The notes: a model not told the origin generated them from the letters alone. Numbered from the stretch's first letter, positions 1-9,148 are shown. The stretch: 11,081 bases of DNA from Planctomycetota bacterium (GCA_030614245.1 JAUWKK010000054.1:1-11081); one strand, 5' to 3'. Made by a program: numbers and translations.

Positions 1-281
1 GCCTCGCGGGAGACAGGCAGCCGCAGCACAACGAAATCATACGGGCCGGGCTCGGGCCAGGCTCGAGCATCGTGGCCCGCCTGGACGCCCCTGCGCCAGG
101 TGGCGACATCGCCCCCGGCCTCGGCAAGCGTCCCGACGACTAATCCGACGTCATCACCGATCACCAGCCCGGAGCCGGAGAGCTCGAGCGCCGGCAGGCA
201 TTCGGCCATTACTTTCGCAGCCGCCTCCCGCCGCCAGCCGGGGATGGTCAGCTTGCGCGGTTTCTGAAGTTTCTTTTTCAT
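1..281 (-). CDS. RsmC-like class I SAM-dependent methyltransferase, N-terminal part (cut by window edge)
   Basis: This is an open frame from ATG at 281-279 running off the left edge, with 93 codons visible and no stop. The start is basic (MKKKLQKPRK), followed by an alpha/beta pattern: LVIGDDVGLVVGTLAEAGGDV, then WRRGVQAGHDARAWPEPGPY and FVVLRLPVSRE. The last segment resembles the 'VLRLPKSK' strand of RsmC-like 16S rRNA guanine-N2 methyltransferases, and the pseudo-nucleotide-binding N-terminal half of such proteins also has a degenerate glycine-rich loop. The catalytic half lies outside the window, so the motif IV residues cannot be checked. It is the last minus-strand gene seen, 118 bases after the DUF4340 gene, and appears to have its own promoter. 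No Shine-Dalgarno sequence is seen. That a gene is here is fairly sure; the family call is moderate and the substrate is unknown. Confidence 0.6.
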   Translation of the reverse strand, partial: MKKKLQKPRKLTIPGWRREAAAKVMAECLPALELSGSGLVIGDDVGLVVGTLAEAGGDVATWRRGVQAGHDARAWPEPGPYDFVVLRLPVSRE

Positions 282-287
282 GGCGGT

Positions 288-316
288 ATTTTAGCATAGT
301 TGCACGGATGAACCAA
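288..316 (-). promoter_or_regulatory. Candidate sigma-70-type promoter for the methyltransferase gene
   Basis: Read on the minus strand, TTGGTT (316-311) is followed after exactly 17 bases by TAAAAT (293-288), which matches five of six bases of the -10 consensus. The -10 box ends only 6 bases before the ATG at 281, so transcription would begin at or within a base or two of the start codon. No ribosome binding site is present in this stretch, which agrees with a leaderless message. The -35 match is modest. Confidence 0.4.
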
Positions 317-372
317 GTGGGGGAAAATTTATCTGAGCCGGTTGCCCTGCTCCGATATGGAACCACGGATTA

Positions 373-390
373 ACCCGCCATACCCGCCAT
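373..390. repeat. Tandem pair of an identical 9-base unit
   Basis: The unit acccgccat occurs twice back to back (373-381 and 382-390), just after the stop codon of the DUF4340 gene on the minus strand. It forms no hairpin and no T run follows, so it is not a recognisable terminator. It may be a chance duplication. The rest of the 282-399 gap holds only the methyltransferase promoter. Confidence 0.4.
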
Positions 391-399
391 TTTGCGCGA

Positions 400-2250
400 C
401 TATTTCGGCTTCTTCTCGGCGGTCTCGGTCAGGTCCGTCGAGAGGAACCCGACCACGCTCAGTTTGACGGTGAATACGGTGTTCTTGCCGGCCAGCCTGG
501 CGAAGTATCGGCCAGCCTTGGTCAGGCCGCCGATGCACAGTTGCAGCGTCTCGCCGTTCTCAAGGCCGATCGTGACGGTGATTATCGGCCTGTCGAGGCC
601 GTACGGAGCGAAGTCCTTGACGTCCTCAGCTATCACGTCCACGGCGTTGAGCGTCGAGAGCCGCCAGAGGATGTCTTCGACGACCCGCTGGTCTGCCCTG
701 CCTTCGACGGGCTCCTTCAGCATCCACTCGCCCTTTTCGAGCGAGCAGACATGCAGCTTGCCGCCGCGATCAATGCTGAGTTTCCTCACGCCGGCCTTCT
801 TGAAATCGAAGACTCGGCGGCTGACGTACGTCAGATAACCGGCGGTGAGCTTGCCGTGGCTCTCACCCGAGACTCGGATAATCGCCGGCTCCTCGGTTCG
901 CTTGACGTAGCAACTGTCTCCCTCCGTCTTGCCGACGATGAAGCTGATCGTGCGCGCAGCCTTCTCGGCGGGGTCGCCACTCTCAGTCCGCTTTCGTTCG
1001 AGCGCGGTGACCGTCACGGTCGCGGCCGGGTCTTTCAGGCCGAACCTCCCGGCATCCGAGTCGTTCTCGGCGGGCCAGTCCAGGGCTTCAAGCTTTGTTA
1101 TCGCCGTGACGAGATCGCCGACCGCCTTCAGGTCGGTATCGCGCTCCCCGGGGGCGGACATCTTCCAGTTGTCGTCCTTGCCGGCACGGCTCAGCGCGAT
1201 CTCCGTCCCGCCGCTCTCGATCTTCACCTCCACCACGTCATCGGCGGCGAAGTCGACCACGTCCCGGTCGCGCAGGTCGGCCACCTTCTTCACCAGGTCG
1301 GTCAGCAGTTCTATCTTGACGGTGAAGATGACTTTGTTGCGCGTGGTCCTGGCGTAGAGTTGGCCGTTGCCGTCGCCGGGATTGCCGATGGCCAATTCAC
1401 GGACCGGTTCACCCTCTCTAATCGACCAGAGCCTCGCCCTGACGACGGGCTTGTCGAGCCCGTACTTCACCACGTCGGCGGTAGTGGCACCGTCGGTTAT
1501 GAACTTCTCACGGTCTGCGAAGCGTATCTTCTCGACGAGTTCGCCGACGGCCTGCTGGTTGGCGCGGGCGGCAACCGGGCTGGTGATCCGCCATCGGCCG
1601 TTCTTTTTCACGCACGTCAGGCTGCGGCTGCGGTAGCTCATCTCGAGCTTGTTGATGCGGTGCGTATGGAACCGCAGGACGTCCTTGCTGCGATACGCGG
1701 CGAGTTCCCTGCGGATTGTGCCGACAACCGCATCGCCGACCACCCTGACGGCATCTTCCGCTTCGAGTTTCACGTAGACATTGCCTTCGCCGGATGCGTC
1801 GGGCAGAGCAGGCTTGCCGATAAGCAGTGTGACTGGCTCGCGCTTCCAGTCCTCGGCGAAGATGACGGTGACCTTGCCTGAAGGTTTATCGAGGCCGTAA
1901 CGGGCGAGGTCCTTCGCTTCCGAGCTGCCTTTGTTCTTCATGCCGTTGAGCGCGGCGATGATGTCGGATATCTTGAAGTTATCGGCCCAGTCGCCGATCG
2001 GCTCGATGATATCCCACTTGGCGACATACCACTCGGGGTCCTTGATCTGCTCGAATACGATCCTGTCCGTCTGACCGTCTGTCGTGCGCTCGATCTCGAC
2101 TCTATGCACGCGCTTCTCGTCGCTCCCTACGGCCAGGATGCTGGTTTCGCGCGCATCGTCGGCCCCCTTGCGCACGTACCGGCTGCGGATGAAGACGGCG
2201 GTCTCCACGATGCACAGCGCGGCCAGGATTATCGTCGTCTTCCTTCTCAT
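400..2250 (-). CDS. DUF4340 domain-containing protein, four tandem modules, membrane-anchored
   Basis: The protein has 616 residues from ATG at 2250-2248. That start has GGGAG six bases upstream; an in-frame TTG at 2268 overlapping the previous stop is a weaker choice. A basic tip (MRRK) and one hydrophobic segment (about residues 5-21) suggest an N-terminal membrane anchor with the rest outside the cytoplasm. The remainder consists of four similar modules of about 145 residues, each with a W-x-(I/M/L)-x-x-P segment, a helix starting AD or similar, and a Y/F-G-L-D/K-x-P signature near residues 118, 263, 403 and 550. This layout is typical of DUF4340 proteins, which commonly lie next to GldA/F/G-type ABC genes. 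Here it is the last gene of that operon, 14 bases after the GldG-like gene. Biochemical function is unknown; an extracytoplasmic partner of the exporter is inference. The C-terminus is lysine-rich (ETAEKKPK). Confidence 0.88.
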   Translation of the reverse strand: MRRKTTIILAALCIVETAVFIRSRYVRKGADDARETSILAVGSDEKRVHRVEIERTTDGQTDRIVFEQIKDPEWYVAKWDIIEPIGDWADNFKISDIIAALNGMKNKGSSEAKDLARYGLDKPSGKVTVIFAEDWKREPVTLLIGKPALPDASGEGNVYVKLEAEDAVRVVGDAVVGTIRRELAAYRSKDVLRFHTHRINKLEMSYRSRSLTCVKKNGRWRITSPVAARANQQAVGELVEKIRFADREKFITDGATTADVVKYGLDKPVVRARLWSIREGEPVRELAIGNPGDGNGQLYARTTRNKVIFTVKIELLTDLVKKVADLRDRDVVDFAADDVVEVKIESGGTEIALSRAGKDDNWKMSAPGERDTDLKAVGDLVTAITKLEALDWPAENDSDAGRFGLKDPAATVTVTALERKRTESGDPAEKAARTISFIVGKTEGDSCYVKRTEEPAIIRVSGESHGKLTAGYLTYVSRRVFDFKKAGVRKLSIDRGGKLHVCSLEKGEWMLKEPVEGRADQRVVEDILWRLSTLNAVDVIAEDVKDFAPYGLDRPIITVTIGLENGETLQLCIGGLTKAGRYFARLAGKNTVFTVKLSVVGFLSTDLTETAEKKPK

Positions 2251-2264
2251 CAGCAGCTCCCGGC

Positions 2265-4133
2265 TCAACTCCGCCGAATGAAATAGACGATACAGCCTGC
2301 GACGAGCGCTATGCCGGGCACACCTATCACCGTCAGGTAGAAGATGATCACGCGCTGAGCATCGCTATAGCTGATGGTGCCGACCTTCATCGTCTTGGGC
2401 AGAATGCCCAGCTTGCCTTCCTGCTCGGTGAGCCAGTTGACGGAATTCACGAACAGCGTCTCGTTAGCCACACCGGCGAACCGGTTCATTATGACATCAG
2501 AATCTCCGAACACGACGATCCGTGCTCCTTCATAATCGCTCTGCCGGCTGGGGTCTTTCTGCTTCGCAGCCACAACGAGCGGGACAGGGCCCTGGACATC
2601 GTTCTCGTCCAGCCGCCACCTGGTTCCTTGCGGGTTCGTCTCGCCCCAGCCCTCCTTGTTGGTCGAAACGAGCGTCGCCAGCGTCGCCTTCGCGTCGTCA
2701 GACGCAAGCCGCTGGACAGGGCAGGCGATCGAGAACTTCGTCATCTGGTTCTTCAGGGGGCTTACAATCGGATTGCCGGCCCTCGCCGCCGGGTATTCGG
2801 TCGCCCGGAAGTCGATGGGGTAGTAAGTGTTCTTGAACCGGCCCAGAATATCGAATTGCGGGCCTGCGACCATAGCGTCGGTGCGGACCCTGATGCCCCA
2901 GCTTTCGAGCAGCGGCTCGAGGCCGGAAGCTTCGCGGCCTTTCAGCACGGGATCCAGCATGACGAGCAGCTTGCCCTTGCGGCCGTCCAGATACTCGCTT
3001 ATCAGGTCGATCTCGAGCTGCGAGAACTTCGTCCTCGGGCCGGCGATTACCAACGTCGCGCAATCCGGGGGGATCCTCTCCTTCATGGCCAGGTTGAGCT
3101 TTCTCACGGAGTAGTTATCGCGCCTGAGGTCGACGACCACCCGCGAAATGCCCTGTTCGCCGGCGAGGCCCGGGTCGAGTTCGCCATGACCGGTTGTGAA
3201 GTAGACCTCTCTCTTCCCGCCTTCGATCACCTCGATGATGCCCGAAGTGATCATCTCTTCGGCCTTGAGGTTGATCGGCCCGACGCCCGCGTGCTTCATC
3301 GCCTGCCCGCCGGCATACTCGATCAGTTCGCCCGCCCTGATGTGCCTCTCGCGGACGCCTTCACCGGTGCCGTATATAACTATGAGCGTGTGGGCCTTCG
3401 GGGGCTGCTTCAGGTCCTTTGTCAGCTCCGTTATTGCTGCGGTGTCGGTCGGCGAGATATCCTGCACCTGCACCCGCCCGCCGCCGTACAGCACGTATTC
3501 TTTCAGCAATTCGGCCACGTGCCCGTAGGCCGATGCCTGCCTCGGCTCAACGGCCAGATCATCCTCGAAAAGAAGCGACACGATCCGTACATCGCCCTCC
3601 AGGCCCTTCAGCACCTCCCTCGTCTTGGAGCTGATCTCGAACATGTGCGCGCCGGTAAGATCCATCCGGCCGTGATACTGCGCCGAGATAAGGTTGGTCA
3701 TCACCAGCAGGTAAAGCACGAGCGCCACGTCGATGCCGGTGAACGCCCCCTTGACCCATCGGCGGGACACGAGCCCAGCCGATACCTTCCGCCATTGGAC
3801 GGCTACGCCCTGCGCCAGCAGCACCAGGCCCGTAAGAGTCACAACGAGGCCTTCGAGCGAAACGAACTTCATTTTCGCGTGGATGTGCGGCAGAACGATG
3901 CACATCAGGCCCACCGGCACGGCGAATGCACTCGCAATGCGGCCATTGAGCAGCGCACCGGTTATCAGCATAGCCGCACCTAGTATCAGACACAGCGATA
4001 CGCCCAGGTCCGACCACGACTGCTGCACCATGAAGATCACCAGCCCCGCAATCAGCGCGTAGAAGCCGGCGCCGGACATGAAAATGCCCAGCGTCTGCGA
4101 GAACGAACGCCGTGATGCGCTCTCCTGCTCCAA
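2265..4133 (-). CDS. GldG-like ABC exporter auxiliary protein (ABC_transp_aux family)
   Basis: The protein has 622 residues if started at TTG 4133-4131, which follows GGAGG by 5 bases and begins 2 bases after the permease stop. ATG at 4079 (604 residues) is the alternative. Hydrophobic segments lie near residues 21-36, 43-63, 68-82, 94-112 and 133-150. The family's typical entry into the extracytoplasmic domain follows: a TNLIS...RMDLT motif, then FEISSKTREVL. Further marks are the YFTTGHGELD motif, the FGDSDVIMN and FVNSVNWL segments, and a C-terminal membrane helix ending in RRS. This matches GldG proteins, which work with GldF and GldA in an ABC complex needed for gliding in Bacteroidota; outside that group the substrate is unknown and gliding should not be assumed. 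An upstream extension of this frame to 4490 overlaps the permease gene throughout and is not credible. Confidence 0.88.
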   Translation of the reverse strand: MEQESASRRSFSQTLGIFMSGAGFYALIAGLVIFMVQQSWSDLGVSLCLILGAAMLITGALLNGRIASAFAVPVGLMCIVLPHIHAKMKFVSLEGLVVTLTGLVLLAQGVAVQWRKVSAGLVSRRWVKGAFTGIDVALVLYLLVMTNLISAQYHGRMDLTGAHMFEISSKTREVLKGLEGDVRIVSLLFEDDLAVEPRQASAYGHVAELLKEYVLYGGGRVQVQDISPTDTAAITELTKDLKQPPKAHTLIVIYGTGEGVRERHIRAGELIEYAGGQAMKHAGVGPINLKAEEMITSGIIEVIEGGKREVYFTTGHGELDPGLAGEQGISRVVVDLRRDNYSVRKLNLAMKERIPPDCATLVIAGPRTKFSQLEIDLISEYLDGRKGKLLVMLDPVLKGREASGLEPLLESWGIRVRTDAMVAGPQFDILGRFKNTYYPIDFRATEYPAARAGNPIVSPLKNQMTKFSIACPVQRLASDDAKATLATLVSTNKEGWGETNPQGTRWRLDENDVQGPVPLVVAAKQKDPSRQSDYEGARIVVFGDSDVIMNRFAGVANETLFVNSVNWLTEQEGKLGILPKTMKVGTISYSDAQRVIIFYLTVIGVPGIALVAGCIVYFIRRS

Positions 4134-4135
4134 TC

Positions 4136-5059
4136 CTACCTCCACTTCCGTGATTCGACGGCCCGGACGGTCAGAAACAGCATCGCACCTGTGAACGAGA
4201 GGCTGTAAACTACATGGCGGCTGTCGACCATGCCCTTGTAAAACGTGTCGGACTGACGGTAAAGGCTGACGAAGCCGCAGACATCCTTGACCGCTCCTCC
4301 CACGTACCCGCTCGCACCATCGATCATGAACAATATCATCAGCAATACGAACGTCACCACCGAGGCAACGATCTGATTCCGCGTGAAGGCCGACACGAAC
4401 AGCCCCACCGACAGGAACATCGCGCCCAGCAGCAACAACCCCAGGTACATCGTAATGATCGGGCCATAGTCCGGGTTCCCAACCCTCCACACCACCAGCA
4501 CGTGGATCAGCGTCATACCCAGCAGATAAGCGTAGAACACCAGCCCCGCCAGGAACTTCGAGATGATCACCTCGAAATCCGTCACCGGCGCCGTCATCAG
4601 CACCTCGATCGTGCCCGAACGCACCTCCTCGCTCAGCAGACGCATAGTGATCAGCGGGCAGATGAAGATCATCGTCACCATCACGGGCCAGAGCATCCCA
4701 CCCATTACCTCACCGGGCACCGCCTGCCCCTTCTCCGACAACATACTGTAGCGCTCTAAGCTCGAAAAGAAAAAAACTCCGGCCAGAACGAGAAAAACCG
4801 TCGCCGTCACGTACGCTATCGGCGACTGGAAATACGCCGCCAACTCGCGACCCAGCAGCGGTGGGACTTTCGTGCTGAACAGACCCACCACACAGCCCAG
4901 AACCACCGCAACAGCCCCGACCAGCAGCACGACACGGCTCTCGTACCCGAAGCCGACGGCCACAAGGACAGCACCCGCCGGCACCGCAATGAGACCGGCC
5001 ACCGCGATAAGCTGCCTTGCCCTGCCCGTCATATCAGCTCCAGGAGCGATCTCAGGCAT
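4136..5059 (-). CDS. GldF-like ABC-2 type permease with two extra N-terminal membrane helices
   Basis: The membrane protein has 307 residues. The core begins near residue 69 with GRELAAYFQSPIAYV, the usual opening of GldF-type permeases, and has about six hydrophobic segments (near 80-98, 121-139, 166-190, 200-224, 228-247, 283-299). The cytoplasmic loop LLSEEVRSGTIEVLMTAPVT (141-160) is the conserved ABC-2 element expected to contact the ATPase. Before the core come two further hydrophobic stretches (17-37 and 42-61), an addition to the usual GldF architecture. The ATG at 5059 overlaps the ATPase gene by 8 bases. An internal ATG at 5032 has GGAG five bases upstream and may be the real start, giving 298 residues and keeping both extra helices. 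It probably forms the transmembrane channel of an exporter with the neighbouring ATPase and GldG-like protein. Substrate unknown. Confidence 0.88.
   Translation of the reverse strand: MPEIAPGADMTGRARQLIAVAGLIAVPAGAVLVAVGFGYESRVVLLVGAVAVVLGCVVGLFSTKVPPLLGRELAAYFQSPIAYVTATVFLVLAGVFFFSSLERYSMLSEKGQAVPGEVMGGMLWPVMVTMIFICPLITMRLLSEEVRSGTIEVLMTAPVTDFEVIISKFLAGLVFYAYLLGMTLIHVLVVWRVGNPDYGPIITMYLGLLLLGAMFLSVGLFVSAFTRNQIVASVVTFVLLMILFMIDGASGYVGGAVKDVCGFVSLYRQSDTFYKGMVDSRHVVYSLSFTGAMLFLTVRAVESRKWR
4139..4143 (-). promoter_or_regulatory. Ribosome binding site inside the permease end, supporting a TTG start for the GldG-like gene
   Basis: GGAGG at 4143-4139 (minus strand) lies across the last codons of the permease gene. 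It is 5 bases before TTG at 4133 and 60 bases before the first ATG in frame. It argues for TTG initiation coupled to permease termination. Confidence 0.55.
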
Positions 5060-5972
5060 CCTTGGTTACCTGCACGAAAAGGTCTTCCAGCGAACGGCAG
5101 GCTGTGTGCAGCTCGCAGATTTTCCAGCCGCCCGCCACCATCTTGTCGAAAACGACCTGGCGCACGTCGCTGCCCGAGCGCGTCCCGATGTGATAGGCGG
5201 CTCCGCCGTCGCCCGTCGGCTCGGCCGTCACGGTTGTAACGCCGGCAATGGCCACGAGCGACTTCCTGCTCTCATCGACCGGCCCGACGGCCGCCAGTTC
5301 CACGTGAGTGTCATCGCGAAGCTCATCCAGCCGCCCTTCTATTGCCAGCCGGCCTTCGTTTATGATAAGGAACCGCTCGCACACCGCCTCGACCTCTCCA
5401 AGGTAATGAGTGGAGAGCAGCACGGTGCGCTCGTGGCTGAGATCCTTTATCAGGCTGCGCACGGCGATTATCTGGTTGGGGTCGAGGCCGACGGTCGGTT
5501 CGTCGAGAATGAGCACCCTCGGATCGTGTATCAGGCAATCGGCCAGCCCGACGCGCTGCCGATAGCCCTTCGACAACTGCCCGATCACGCGATGGGCCAC
5601 GCCGCCAATATCGCAGCGTGCCATCGCCGACCCGATCTTCGCCGTCCGCTCGCGCCGTCCCACGCCCTTGATCTTCGCTCGGTAGCTCAGATACTCGCGC
5701 ACCCGCATCTCGCTGTACAGGGGGACATTCTCGGGCAGATAGCCCACAATCCGGCGTACCGCCACCGATTCAGTGAATACGTCGTGCCCCGCCACCGAGG
5801 CCGTACCGCTCGTAGCCGGCAGAAAGCACGTCAGGATACGCATCGTCGTGCTCTTGCCCGCACCGTTGGGGCCCAGCAGGCCGACGATCTCGCCCTCACC
5901 CACCCAGAACGACAGATCGTCCACGGCAAGTGTATCACCGTAACATTTTGAGAGGTGATCAGCTTGAATCAT
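5052..5972 (-). CDS. GldA-like ABC transporter ATPase
   Basis: The protein has 306 residues from ATG 5972-5970; a TTG just before it is also possible, and neither has a clear Shine-Dalgarno sequence. The nucleotide-binding domain is complete: Walker A GPNGAGKST at 34-42, a YLPE segment at the Q-loop position (78-81), signature LSKGYRQRV at 133-141, Walker B LILDEP ending at 159 with D157 and E158, D-loop GLDPNQ at 162-167, and switch H189 in LSTHYL. LSKGY in place of LSGGQ and GLDPNQ are typical of GldA and related ATPases. The C-terminal 100 residues form a regulatory-type extension ending in SLEDLFVQVT. It should hydrolyse ATP in the cytoplasm to power the exporter encoded by the next genes. 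The gene follows groEL by 46 bases without a visible terminator, so groEL read-through may contribute to its expression. Confidence 0.93.
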   Translation of the reverse strand: MIQADHLSKCYGDTLAVDDLSFWVGEGEIVGLLGPNGAGKSTTMRILTCFLPATSGTASVAGHDVFTESVAVRRIVGYLPENVPLYSEMRVREYLSYRAKIKGVGRRERTAKIGSAMARCDIGGVAHRVIGQLSKGYRQRVGLADCLIHDPRVLILDEPTVGLDPNQIIAVRSLIKDLSHERTVLLSTHYLGEVEAVCERFLIINEGRLAIEGRLDELRDDTHVELAAVGPVDESRKSLVAIAGVTTVTAEPTGDGGAAYHIGTRSGSDVRQVVFDKMVAGGWKICELHTACRSLEDLFVQVTKDA

Positions 5973-6018
5973 CAACAGGATCGCCCGGGTGCTTCTTTGG
6001 GCAGTCGATTTCCGCGGT

Positions 6019-7623
<1,605 letters not shown>

Positions 7624-7644
7624 CGTATCCTCTTTCTATTCTCT

Positions 7645-7673
7645 ATTGTATTACCACTCTGCACGAATCACAC
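7645..7673 (-). promoter_or_regulatory. Candidate sigma-70-type promoter for groEL
   Basis: On the minus strand TACAAT (7650-7645, five of six to the -10 consensus) has GTGTGA 17 bases upstream (7673-7668); TTGTGT at 19 bases is an alternative. A run of seven T lies immediately upstream (7680-7674), as an AT-rich promoter flank would. Transcription would start near 7638, giving a leader of about 15 bases that includes the groEL ribosome binding site. No complete CIRCE operator is present. Confidence 0.4.
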
Positions 7674-7732
7674 AAAAAAATCTGGCTGATATAGTTTACG
7701 AGGGGGGCAGCGGGCGCGCCGGTGCCATGCTC

Positions 7733-8353
7733 TCACTCCCCTCTTCGCAGCGCGGCATTGGCTTCCTCTGCCAACTTTACGGTGTCCTTGAAAAGGGTCC
7801 AGAACACCTCCACACCATTCTCGGCGACATCGTCGGAACTTTCGACCAACTCAACCAAGAATAGGTTGGCGCTTTCCCATGTCCGGATGGGCCGCCAGCC
7901 GATATCCAGGGTTGACTGTCTGTAGCTCTTGGGCTTGAGATCGTTAGCAAACGCTTGAATATCGCTGGATTCATGCTGTCGCCACTCATTGTCCTTGCCG
8001 TCGAGCGAGCGCAGCGCAGCGCGCCAGTAAAACAGCAACTTTCCGTAGTCGTTGCGTACAAGCGAATATACCACACAAAGGCCGTCGTGCAGGTCTTTAT
8101 CCCTGTCCTTCGGGACGAGGTGGACGCCATGGTAGTTGGTGATGAGATCTTCATCCTTGTCAATGCTTGCTTTCCACTTCCCTGCCAATACGGTGTCTTT
8201 CTCGAGTGTCTGGCAAAGCTTGTCGTAGCAAGCGTGCCAGAAAGCTTTCTGGAGCTTCGCCTTAACCGCATCCAAGCGTTCCGCGACCTCCAGGGCAAGG
8301 CCGAAATTCTCCTTCTTGGAAAGGAATTCTATCACTTCGTTTTCGTAATTCAT
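7733..8353 (-). CDS. C-terminal part of a split PDDEXK_4-type protein, encoded as a separate cistron
   Basis: The protein has 206 residues from ATG 8353-8351, with GAGGAGA seven bases upstream. It lacks nuclease motifs of its own. The opening NYENEVIEFLSKKENFGLAL, followed by AERLDAVKAKLQKAFWHACYDKL, resembles the helical region that follows the catalytic domain in full-length PDDEXK_4 proteins. The rest has aromatic-rich beta-like segments (GLCVVYSLVRNDYGKLLFYW and IGWRPIRTW). The upstream gene encodes the catalytic half and ends 18 bases before this start, in the same reading frame, with TAG and TGA as the only interruptions. It may therefore be a natural two-subunit version of the protein or a once-single gene broken by nonsense mutations. 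The sound ribosome binding site favours translation as its own product. Family assignment rests on memory of the architecture. Confidence 0.72.
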   Translation of the reverse strand: MNYENEVIEFLSKKENFGLALEVAERLDAVKAKLQKAFWHACYDKLCQTLEKDTVLAGKWKASIDKDEDLITNYHGVHLVPKDRDKDLHDGLCVVYSLVRNDYGKLLFYWRAALRSLDGKDNEWRQHESSDIQAFANDLKPKSYRQSTLDIGWRPIRTWESANLFLVELVESSDDVAENGVEVFWTLFKDTVKLAEEANAALRRGE

Positions 8354-8360
8354 GCGGAAA

Positions 8361-8367
8361 TCTCCTC
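8361..8367 (-). promoter_or_regulatory. Ribosome binding site between the two nuclease-like cistrons
   Basis: GAGGAGA (8367-8361) lies between the stop codons of the catalytic-half gene and the ATG at 8353, with a 7-base spacer. The second in-frame stop (TGA, 8368-8366) overlaps it. It shows that the downstream half can be translated independently. Confidence 0.65.
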
Positions 8368-8371
8368 AATT

Positions 8372-9127
8372 CTAAAGTGTCTCGATAATGGCAAGGTACT
8401 GCCGGATCGTTTCGCGCACGCAAGGGGCCTGGGTCGAAGGCAGCAGCTCCTTGAGCATCTTCGCAATATGGTGCCTATACGAGAGGCGAACGTATTTGCA
8501 TCCTTCGGCCGAGACGGCTTCGCGGCCCTGGGGTGTGAGATAAACCAACGTTTGCTGAGGGTAAAAGCGCTGTTGCGTTTGCATCCAGTCATGGTATCTG
8601 CTCAGTTGCAGTTTTTGCTCGGACACACCGACCTTGTTCTCGATCACCAGCAGGTATTTCAGCCTGGGGCACTTGATCACCAAATCCAGGATGCCGAAGC
8701 CAATTACTTTCTGAGTTTCTACGAACCATGACGCCGTGCGAATATCGCCCTCGGGCAGCGAGAACTCCTTCTCGTTGCCACACAGTTTGAGCAGCCCCTC
8801 CAAGTACAGGTGCTTCTGGCCGTGGGAGCCGTTCGGGTCGAATAAATGCGCGAGGATCGGCGTGTGCGTGTGATCTTCATCCAATGCGACGCCGAGGATG
8901 CGCAACAAATTGTGCTCAGGCGCCGTGACACGTTCGATCTCGGCCATAAGCGACAAGATAGCCCTCATGCCGGCTGCGAGGTGGCCAAAACCTGCCTTGA
9001 ATCCGGCCAGACGCACCGCAGCCGTTTGCTTCATCAATCTGCGAAAGCGGTCCAAGAATCCTTCGACGTCGGAGAGCGTCGGTTCCTTGCCCATAGATAT
9101 ACTTGCGCTCTGTGCTTTTTCAGACAA
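8372..9127 (-). CDS. PD-(D/E)XK nuclease superfamily protein (PDDEXK_4-like), catalytic half
   Basis: The protein has 251 residues from TTG 9127-9125, which has GGAGG nine bases upstream plus AGAGGA directly before it; an ATG at 9094 (240 residues) lacks such a site. The first 60 residues are helical. NLLRILGVALDE with HTPILAHLFDPNGSHG (73-103) matches the PDDEXK_4 opening. The catalytic core is the D148 strand (GILDLVI), then LLVIENKV with E163 and K165, followed by QLSRYHDW (174-181), the Q-x-x-R-Y helix of the family. All expected metal-binding positions are therefore present. It ends at RQYLAIIETL, where full-length relatives normally continue into a helical C-terminal region; that region is encoded by the next cistron. 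It follows the response regulator by 21 bases. Relatives include restriction-like and defence-associated nucleases, but target and role here are unknown. Confidence 0.8.
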   Translation of the reverse strand: MSEKAQSASISMGKEPTLSDVEGFLDRFRRLMKQTAAVRLAGFKAGFGHLAAGMRAILSLMAEIERVTAPEHNLLRILGVALDEDHTHTPILAHLFDPNGSHGQKHLYLEGLLKLCGNEKEFSLPEGDIRTASWFVETQKVIGFGILDLVIKCPRLKYLLVIENKVGVSEQKLQLSRYHDWMQTQQRFYPQQTLVYLTPQGREAVSAEGCKYVRLSYRHHIAKMLKELLPSTQAPCVRETIRQYLAIIETL

Positions 9128-9148
9128 TCCTCTCGCCCTCCAATACCT

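Noticed and set aside
541..1881. Long plus-strand frame of 446 codons opposite the DUF4340 gene
   Set aside because: Its product resembles no family, and the opposite strand carries a coherent four-module protein with a ribosome binding site. It is a shadow caused by GC-rich third positions.
2628..3983. Plus-strand frame of 451 codons opposite the GldG-like gene
   Set aside because: It is rich in Arg, His, Pro and Gln without domain pattern, while the minus strand encodes recognisable GldG motifs throughout.
4134..4490. Extension of the GldG-like gene upstream to 4490
   Set aside because: It would overlap the conserved permease frame for over 350 bases. The extra residues lack family features, and TTG 4133 has a proper ribosome binding site.
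4872..5951. Plus-strand frame of 359 codons opposite the permease start and the ATPase gene
   Set aside because: It is antisense to a complete set of ABC ATPase motifs and shows no protein pattern of its own.
7651..7668. CIRCE (HrcA) operator upstream of groEL
   Set aside because: GAGTGGTAA (7659-7651) matches eight of nine bases of the right arm, but the left arm at nine-base spacing matches only its first two bases, so no dyad exists.
7674..7726. Terminator after the nuclease-like genes (hairpin 7706-7726 and T7 run 7680-7674 on the minus strand)
   Set aside because: About 25 bases separate the imperfect stem from the T run, too far for an intrinsic terminator; the T run fits better as the flank of the groEL promoter.
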